From an uncultured Clostridia bacterium (GTDB lineage: Bacteria; Bacillota; Clostridia; Oscillospirales; Oscillospiraceae): 10,674 nt of DNA. The stretch lies in NCBI GenBank assembly GCA_945926565.1, contig CAMELY010000036.1, forward strand, positions 1 through 10,674, given 5' to 3'. Below the pieces are notes generated by a model. That model was not told the DNA's origin and searched no databases. It worked only from the letters and a program-made list of their open reading frames with translations. This document shows, in pieces, positions 6,901-10,674 of the stretch. The position numbers were made by a program, and so were the translations under genes. Position 1 is the stretch's first letter; every line of letters begins with the position of its first letter.

Positions 6901-8148
6901 TCAGCAGTAGATGGGGTGCTTGTCGGTGAGGGCTACCACAGCCTCCCGGATCTGGTCGGCCTTGGTGTCGTACTCCATAGCGGTCTGGCAGATGAGCTGA
7001 CCCACCAGGGCGCAGTCCGCCTCGTCAAAGCCCCGGGTGGTGACGGCGGGGGTGCCCAGCCGGAGACCGGAGGTGACAAAGGGCTTCTCCGGGTCGTCAG
7101 GGATAGCGTTCTTGTTGGCGGTGATAAACACCTCGTCCAGCCGGGTCTCCATCACCTTGCCGGTGAGGTGGGCGGGCCGGAGATCCACCAGCATCAGGTG
7201 GTTGTCAGTGCCGCCGGAGACCAGGTCCAGACCTCCGGCCAGAATGGCGTCCGCCATGGCCTTGGCGTTCTTGACGATCTGGGCGGCGTACTCCTTGAAC
7301 TCGGGCTTGAGGGCCTCACCCAGGGCCACCGCCTTGGCGGCAATGATGTGCATCAGGGGGCCGCCCTGGCTGCCCGGGAAGATGGCGGAATTCACCTTCT
7401 TGGCGATGGCCTCATCGTTGGTGAGAATCAGGCCGCCCCGGGTGCCCCGGAGGGTCTTGTGGGTGGTGGTGGTGACAATGTCCGCGTAGGGGACAGGGGA
7501 CATGTGCTGCCCGCCGGCCACCAGACCGGCGATGTGGGCCATATCTACCATCAGGTAGGCGCCCACCTCATGGGCGATGTCGGCGAAAACCTTGAAGTCG
7601 ATGGCCCGGGGATAGGCGGAGGCGCCGGCGATGATCATCTTGGGCTGATACTGCTTGGCCAGATCCCGCACCTGGTCATAGTCGATACGCCCGGTGTTGA
7701 CGTCCAGACCGTAGGAGACCATCTTGTAGTCCTTGCCGGAGAAGTTGACCGGAGAGCCGTGGGTCAGGTGGCCGCCCTGATCCAGCCGCATGCCCATGAC
7801 GGTGTCGCCCACATTGCACAGGGCCCGGTAGGCGGCGTAGTTGGCCTGGGCGCCGGAGTGGGCCTGGACGTTGGCGAACTTGGCGCCGAACAGCTCCTTG
7901 GCCCGATCCCGGGCCAGATCCTCCACGATGTCCACGCACTGGCAGCCGCCGTAGTAACGGTGGCCGGGATAGCCCTCGGCATACTTGTTGGTGAGCACAG
8001 AGCCGGCTGCCGCCATGACGGCCTCTGAGACGATATTCTCCGAGGCGATCAGCTCGATATTCCGGCGCTGGCGGGCCAGCTCCAGCTCAACTGCCTCACC
8101 CACCTGGGGGTCGGCCAGCTTGAGGAAAGAAATCAGTTCCTGAACCAT
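6901..8148 (-). CDS. glyA: Serine hydroxymethyltransferase
   Basis: This is a PLP enzyme that interconverts serine plus THF with glycine plus 5,10-methylene-THF, the main entry of one-carbon units. The start is ATG 8148 with AAAGGAGA upstream at 7-base spacing. The product is 415 aa, matching the usual ~415-420. Motifs in order are [17 protein letters not shown] (29-45), [38 protein letters not shown] with Asp202 (contacts the PLP ring nitrogen), and [14 protein letters not shown] with the PLP-binding Lys231. Near the end are [15 protein letters not shown] and the C-terminal substrate-side residues. All key residues are present, and a functional cytosolic enzyme is expected. It has its own promoter and terminator and appears monocistronic. 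The folate cyclo-ligase elsewhere in the window serves the same pathway but is a separate transcript. Confidence 0.98.
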   Translation of the reverse strand: MVQELISFLKLADPQVGEAVELELARQRRNIELIASENIVSEAVMAAAGSVLTNKYAEGYPGHRYYGGCQCVDIVEDLARDRAKELFGAKFANVQAHSGAQANYAAYRALCNVGDTVMGMRLDQGGHLTHGSPVNFSGKDYKMVSYGLDVNTGRIDYDQVRDLAKQYQPKMIIAGASAYPRAIDFKVFADIAHEVGAYLMVDMAHIAGLVAGGQHMSPVPYADIVTTTTHKTLRGTRGGLILTNDEAIAKKVNSAIFPGSQGGPLMHIIAAKAVALGEALKPEFKEYAAQIVKNAKAMADAILAGGLDLVSGGTDNHLMLVDLRPAHLTGKVMETRLDEVFITANKNAIPDDPEKPFVTSGLRLGTPAVTTRGFDEADCALVGQLICQTAMEYDTKADQIREAVVALTDKHPIYC

Positions 8149-8174
8149 ACTGCATTCTCCTTTACATGCTACAT

Positions 8175-8193
8175 TACGTCCGTGATAGACGTA
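8175..8193. repeat. Short inverted repeat in the glyA leader
   Basis: TACGTC (8175-8180) and GACGTA (8188-8193) form a perfect 6-bp inverted repeat around a 7-base spacer. It lies downstream of the glyA -10 box and upstream of its RBS. It could be a small leader hairpin or a repressor operator; no known operator consensus is recognised. Confidence 0.4.
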
Positions 8194-8210
8194 CGTTTGT
8201 CTCTGTTACC

Positions 8211-8238
8211 ATTATACCAGAGCTTTGCAAAAAGGCAA
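8211..8238 (-). promoter_or_regulatory. Sigma-A promoter of glyA
   Basis: On the minus strand a perfect -10 TATAAT (plus-strand 8211-8216) is preceded by TGG (extended -10). A -35 TTGCCT (plus-strand 8233-8238) lies 16 bases upstream. Transcription would begin near 8204, giving a leader of about 55 bases. That is too short for a typical riboswitch. Confidence 0.85.
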
Positions 8239-8281
8239 TTGTGGATTTTGAGGGTTAGGGGTCGAATTCCCCAGCCCGTTG

Positions 8282-8290
8282 TGGTAAAAT
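8282..8290 (+). promoter_or_regulatory. Putative extended -10 promoter of nth
   Basis: TGGTAAAAT gives the TGn extension plus TAAAAT (8285-8290, 5 of 6 to consensus). The -35 position 17 bases upstream reads TCGAAT (8262-8267), a weak match. Transcription would begin near 8297, about 20 bases before the proposed CTG start. Confidence 0.5.
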
Positions 8291-8300
8291 AGGAGAAAAT

Positions 8301-8308
8301 AAGGAGGT
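8301..8308 (+). promoter_or_regulatory. Strong ribosome binding site that fixes the nth start at CTG
   Basis: AAGGAGGT is a full match to the anti-Shine-Dalgarno end. It is exactly 8 bases before CTG 8317, which is in frame with the conserved N-terminus of endonuclease III. The GTG overlapping the site (8307) is in another frame. Confidence 0.8.
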
Positions 8309-8316
8309 GGCTCCCT

Positions 8317-8976
8317 CTGAAAACACAAGCTGAAGTCTGGGCGATTGTCAACGCCCTAAAGGAGCGGTATCCGGATGCCCTGTGCTCGCTCCAATATGAG
8401 AAGGATTATGAGCTGCTTTTCGCCGTCCGGCTCTCCGCCCAGTGTACCGACGAGCGGGTGAACAAGGTGACCCCCGCCCTGTTTGAGCGGTTTCCCACCC
8501 TGGAGGCCTTTGCCCAGGCAGACCCGGAGGAGGTGGGGGAATATATCCACTCCTGCGGCTTTTTCCGGGGCAAGAGCCGGGATCTGGTCAACTGCGCCAG
8601 AATGCTGCTGTCCGAGTACGGCGGCAAGGTGCCGGGAGAGATGGAGGATCTGCTCCGGCTCCCCGGTGTGGGCCGCAAGACGGCCAACCTCATCCAGGGA
8701 GATGTGTTCCAGACCCCAGGGGTGGTGGTGGCGGACACCCACTGCATCCGCATTTCCGGACGGCTGGGCCTGACCGACGGTACAAAAGATCCGAAAAAGG
8801 TGGAGGATCAGCTCCGGGCTGTCCTTCCTCCGGAGGAGTCCAACAACTTCTGCCACCGGCTGGTGCTCTTCGGCCGGGAGGTGTGCACTGCCCGCCGGGC
8901 CATGTGCGAATGCTGCCCCCTGTGTGACTGGTGCGACCACTTCCATACCGGCGGCAGAGAGAACGAGGAGAATTGA
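8317..8976 (+). CDS. nth: Endonuclease III (DNA glycosylase/AP lyase) with CTG start
   Basis: A base-excision repair enzyme that removes oxidised pyrimidines and nicks abasic sites. From CTG 8317 the product is 219 aa (E. coli Nth is 211). The first ATG/GTG/TTG codon with homology on both sides is GTG 8458, but starting there would delete 47 residues, including the conserved ELLFAVRLSAQCTDERVNK segment. An in-frame TAG at 8290 rules out a longer upstream start. Motifs are LPGVGRKTAN (115-124) in the helix-hairpin-helix with catalytic Lys121, VADTH with catalytic Asp140, and a C-terminal [4Fe-4S] loop C-x6-C-x2-C-x5-C (Cys190, 197, 200, 206). Two extra cysteines (199, 203) sit inside the loop. 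The next gene starts one base after the stop, so the pair is likely co-transcribed. Confidence 0.93.
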   Translation: MKTQAEVWAIVNALKERYPDALCSLQYEKDYELLFAVRLSAQCTDERVNKVTPALFERFPTLEAFAQADPEEVGEYIHSCGFFRGKSRDLVNCARMLLSEYGGKVPGEMEDLLRLPGVGRKTANLIQGDVFQTPGVVVADTHCIRISGRLGLTDGTKDPKKVEDQLRAVLPPEESNNFCHRLVLFGREVCTARRAMCECCPLCDWCDHFHTGGRENEEN

Positions 8977-8977
8977 G

Positions 8978-9817
8978 ATGGAATACGATACTCTGTCCAA
9001 TGGGCTGAGGCTGCCCAAGGTGGGCTTCGGCACCTACAAAACAGAGGGCGGCGAGGGCACCCGGGTGGTGACCCAGGCCCTGGAGGCGGGCTATCGCCTG
9101 CTGGATACCGCCTCCTTTTACGGCAACGAGGAGGCGGTAGGAGAGGGGATCTGCCAATCCGGAATTCCGCGCGAAGAACTGCTCCTTACCTCCAAGGCCT
9201 GGCGGACTGAGATGGGCTATGAGAATATCCTGGCCGCCTTTGAACGCTCCTGCCGGCGGCTGGGGGTGGAGTATCTGGATCTCTACCTGCTCCACTGGCC
9301 CCGGGTGCCCTGGAGCGATCCGGACTGGAAGCGGCACAACGCCGAGAGCTGGCGGGCATTGGAGGAACTGTACCGGGCAGGGCGCGTCCGGGCCATTGGC
9401 GTCTCCAATTTCCTGCCGGAGCACCTGGACGCCCTGCTGGAGACGGCGGAGCTCTGCCCCATGGTGAACCAGATCGAGTATCATCCGGGCTGGAATCAGC
9501 CCCAGGTGCTGGACTGGTGCCGGGCCCACGGCACGCTGGTGGAGGCATGGAGCCCCATGGGCCGCCGTAGGGTGCTGGAGCATCCGCTGGTGGTGGAGCT
9601 GGCTGAAAAATACGGCCTCTCGCCGGCGCAGCTCTGTATTCGCTTTGCCCTGGAAAACGGGGTGCAGCCCCTGCCCAAGAGCAGCTCGCCGGAGCGAATG
9701 CGGGAGAATCTGGACGTGTTTCGGGTCTCCCTGACGGCAGAGGATGTCTGCCGGCTCAACGCCATGGAGCCCGCCGGGTGGTCCGGCCTGGATCCCCGCC
9801 GGATGGGGATGGAATGA
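8978..9817 (+). CDS. Aldo/keto reductase (AKR5-like)
   Basis: An NAD(P)H-dependent reductase of aldehydes and ketones; the substrate cannot be told from sequence. ATG 8978 has GAGGAG (8965-8970) at 7-base spacing, one base after the nth stop. An in-frame ATG at 8924 lies inside nth. The product is 279 aa, typical of the 2,5-diketo-gluconate reductase/prostaglandin F synthase-like bacterial group. The catalytic tetrad is complete: Asp43 and Tyr48 in YRLLDTASFYGNEEAVGEGI, Lys73 in LLLTSKAW, and His106 in YLLHWP. AKR signature 2 is GRVRAIGVSNFLPEHL (135-150), with NQIEYHPGW after it. The nucleotide-binding end is PLPKSSSPERMREN (231-244). Being downstream of nth suggests shared transcription, not necessarily a shared function. 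No clear terminator follows. Confidence 0.95.
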   Translation: MEYDTLSNGLRLPKVGFGTYKTEGGEGTRVVTQALEAGYRLLDTASFYGNEEAVGEGICQSGIPREELLLTSKAWRTEMGYENILAAFERSCRRLGVEYLDLYLLHWPRVPWSDPDWKRHNAESWRALEELYRAGRVRAIGVSNFLPEHLDALLETAELCPMVNQIEYHPGWNQPQVLDWCRAHGTLVEAWSPMGRRRVLEHPLVVELAEKYGLSPAQLCIRFALENGVQPLPKSSSPERMRENLDVFRVSLTAEDVCRLNAMEPAGWSGLDPRRMGME

Positions 9818-9865
9818 TTGGTTCGAAAACGGTTGAAATTGTGAAGAAAGTCTGATTAGACGATT

Positions 9866-9892
9866 AAAAAAAGATAAAAAACGCAAAAACGC
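9866..9892 (+). promoter_or_regulatory. A-tract/UP-element-like stretch with an 8-bp tandem repeat
   Basis: Runs of A at 9866-9872, 9876-9881 and 9885-9889 lie just upstream of the next promoter's -35 box. Part of the stretch is an exact tandem repeat of AAAAACGC (9877-9884 and 9885-9892). A-tracts in this position often bend DNA or contact the RNA polymerase alpha subunit. The function here is inferred. Confidence 0.45.
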
Positions 9893-9893
9893 C

Positions 9894-9922
9894 TTGCAAT
9901 TTCAAAAAATAGAACGTAGAAT
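9894..9922 (+). promoter_or_regulatory. Sigma-A promoter for the small helical protein gene
   Basis: TTGCAA (9894-9899) and TAGAAT (9917-9922) are separated by exactly 17 bases. Transcription would begin near 9929, giving a leader of about 35 bases that ends in AAGGAGG (9949-9955), 8 bases before the ATG. Confidence 0.75.
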
Positions 9923-9963
9923 GAAACCATCCCAAATACCGAAGCCATAAGGAGGAATTTATC

Positions 9964-10437
9964 ATGACATTCAATGTGGATGAGCTGAAGAAAAAGGTTA
10001 TGGACCTTGGCCAGACCGGCCTGAATATGGCCCAGACCGGCGTGGACAAGAGCATCCAGCTGGCCGCTATTGCCAAGCTGAAGGCCGCCAATGTGAAGGA
10101 AGAGAGCAACCTGCGGGCTGCCTATGTGGAACTGGGCAAGCTCTATTTCGCTGATCACGGCGCTCAGCCGGAGGAGGCCTATTCCGCCGCCTGCGCCCTG
10201 ATTGCCGACATCCAGGCTGCCATCGCCGCCAACAACGCCAAGATCGCCGAGATCAAGATTGCCCCCGATGTGGAGGTTGAGGTCGAGGTGGAGGCCGGCG
10301 AGGTACCCGAGGAGGCCCCCGCTGAGGAGCCGGTGCCCGCCCCTGAGGCCCAGGAGGCCGCTCCCGCCGAGGAGCCCGCTCCCGAGGCGCCGGAAGCTCC
10401 CGCCGAGGAAGAGAACGACTACGGCTTTACCAACTGA
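9964..10437 (+). CDS. Small helical protein with Pro/Glu/Ala-rich acidic tail, function unknown
   Basis: It is 157 aa, from ATG 9964 behind a strong AAGGAGG. There is no signal peptide, membrane helix or cysteine cluster, so it is probably cytosolic. Residues 1-100 are predicted helical and amphipathic: MTFNVDELKKKVMDLGQTGL, then IAKLKAANVKEESNLRAAYVELGKLYF at about 36-62, then an Ala-rich helix around ALIADIQAAIAANNAKIAEIK (78-98). The arrangement of an ELGKLYF core followed by a helix resembles small clostridial proteins that often end in a zinc ribbon; that resemblance is from memory and untested. Here the end is instead a disordered tail: VEVEVEVEAGEV, then repeated EEP, PAPEA and APEAP units to about 147, ending DYGFTN. 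The promoter, RBS and terminator suggest a highly expressed single-gene unit. Confidence 0.85.
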   Translation: MTFNVDELKKKVMDLGQTGLNMAQTGVDKSIQLAAIAKLKAANVKEESNLRAAYVELGKLYFADHGAQPEEAYSAACALIADIQAAIAANNAKIAEIKIAPDVEVEVEVEAGEVPEEAPAEEPVPAPEAQEAAPAEEPAPEAPEAPAEEENDYGFTN

Positions 10438-10460
10438 TCGGAAAAACAACGCATAAAAGA

Positions 10461-10503
10461 CCGCCGCGTACACTTTAAAACCGGGTGTACGCGGCGGCTT
10501 TTT
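10461..10503 (+). terminator. Strong rho-independent terminator after the small helical protein gene
   Basis: A perfect 13-bp stem (CCGCCGCGTACAC 10461-10473 with GTGTACGCGGCGG 10485-10497) has an 11-base loop and is followed by CTTTTT. On the minus strand the stem is followed by TCTTTT, so it can also serve the convergent gene that ends at 10521. Confidence 0.92.
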
Positions 10504-10520
10504 CCATTTTCTGTGTGCGG

Positions 10521-10674
10521 TTACGGAATCAGCGGAAAGACGCCGTTTTCCCGTCCAATTTGAGTCAGTATCCCGTCCTGAATCAGGTAGGCCTCTCCCC
10601 GCAGCTCCTCTTTGCCGTCCCGGCCCAGGAGATAGCTGCCGTCCGGCAGGGCGTAGAACCGGCGGCCCATACTG
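10521..10674 (-). CDS. 3' end of an unidentified minus-strand gene
   Basis: An open minus-strand frame runs from the right edge to TAA (plus-strand 10521-10523), giving about 50 codons. The visible end reads MGRRFYALPDGSYLLGRDG, then KEELRGEAYLIQDGILTQIG and ENGVFPLIP. The first Met (codon at 10668-10670) may be internal, as the frame stays open to the window edge. The pattern of short beta-like segments with DGSYLLGRDG and YLIQDGILTQIG looks like a small beta-rich domain or repeat, but I do not recognise the family. Support for a real gene comes from the stop lying 18 bases from a bidirectional-looking terminator and from the codon use, which resembles the neighbouring genes. The start, length and function lie outside the window. 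Confidence 0.6.
   Translation of the reverse strand, partial: SMGRRFYALPDGSYLLGRDGKEELRGEAYLIQDGILTQIGRENGVFPLIP

Noticed and set aside
6916-8028. A 370-codon plus-strand frame opposite glyA
   Set aside because: Gly/Val/His-rich shadow of glyA without an RBS; glyA on the minus strand has all catalytic residues, a promoter and a terminator.
8149-8204. Possible riboswitch or T-box in the glyA leader
   Set aside because: The leader is only about 55 bases with one 6-bp hairpin; there is no conserved aptamer core, T-box sequence or attenuator.
8259-8274. Palindromic GGGG-TCGAATT-CCCC around a GAATTC site upstream of nth
   Set aside because: Only a 4-bp arm of homopolymeric G/C; easily produced by chance in this composition and not linked to a known operator.
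8169-8351. A 60-codon minus-strand frame in the glyA/nth gap
   Set aside because: It overlaps the glyA promoter and the nth start, has no RBS, and its sequence shows no protein-like pattern beyond chance.
9818-9865. A terminator after the aldo/keto reductase
   Set aside because: Only a 4-bp hairpin (GTCT-GATT-AGAC) is present and it is followed by A-runs, not T-runs, on the coding strand.
8690-9886. A 398-codon minus-strand frame opposite nth and the aldo/keto reductase
   Set aside because: It crosses two genes with strong family evidence and shows no domain of its own.

Overview
The window looks like ordinary chromosome from a high-GC member of the Clostridia, most likely an Oscillospiraceae/Flavonifractor-like gut anaerobe. 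This is inferred from four things: GC-rich coding sequence with short AT-rich promoter gaps, an RNase M5 gene (a Firmicutes enzyme), an S-layer-homology (SLH) surface protein, and an mltG-U32 neighbourhood like the yrrL-yrrO region of Bacillus subtilis. I see no phage, transposon, CRISPR array, tRNA or rRNA, and no candidate for a wholly new multi-gene system. The interest is in start codons, leaders and two poorly characterised proteins.

Layout. Bases 2-3698 (+) form a tight run: the 3' part of a DJ-1/PfpI family gene, 5-formyltetrahydrofolate cyclo-ligase (apparently with a degenerate ACG start), the endolytic transglycosylase MltG, and a U32-family protein of the tRNA/rRNA hydroxylation type. 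It closes with a hairpin terminator. Bases 3752-5475 (+) hold a second unit with its own promoter: holA (clamp-loader delta subunit) overlapping rnmV (5S rRNA maturase). A hairpin at 5491-5525 separates it from the convergent minus-strand gene for a secreted Ig-like/SLH protein (5525-6769).

Next on the minus strand is glyA (serine hydroxymethyltransferase, 6901-8148), with a strong extended -10 promoter and a textbook terminator. The 168-base gap at 8149-8316 is a divergent promoter region. It drives glyA leftward and nth (endonuclease III) rightward. The nth gene appears to start at a CTG codon at 8317 behind a very strong ribosome binding site. An aldo/keto reductase follows nth almost immediately. 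After an AT-rich gap carrying A-tracts and a good promoter comes a small helical protein with a Pro/Glu/Ala-rich acidic tail (9964-10437), then a strong terminator. The last 150 bases hold the 3' end of an unidentified minus-strand gene.

Together the genes serve housekeeping roles: one-carbon metabolism (cyclo-ligase and GlyA, in separate units), peptidoglycan strand termination (MltG), RNA modification and maturation (U32, RnmV), DNA replication and repair (HolA, Nth), and cell surface (SLH protein).
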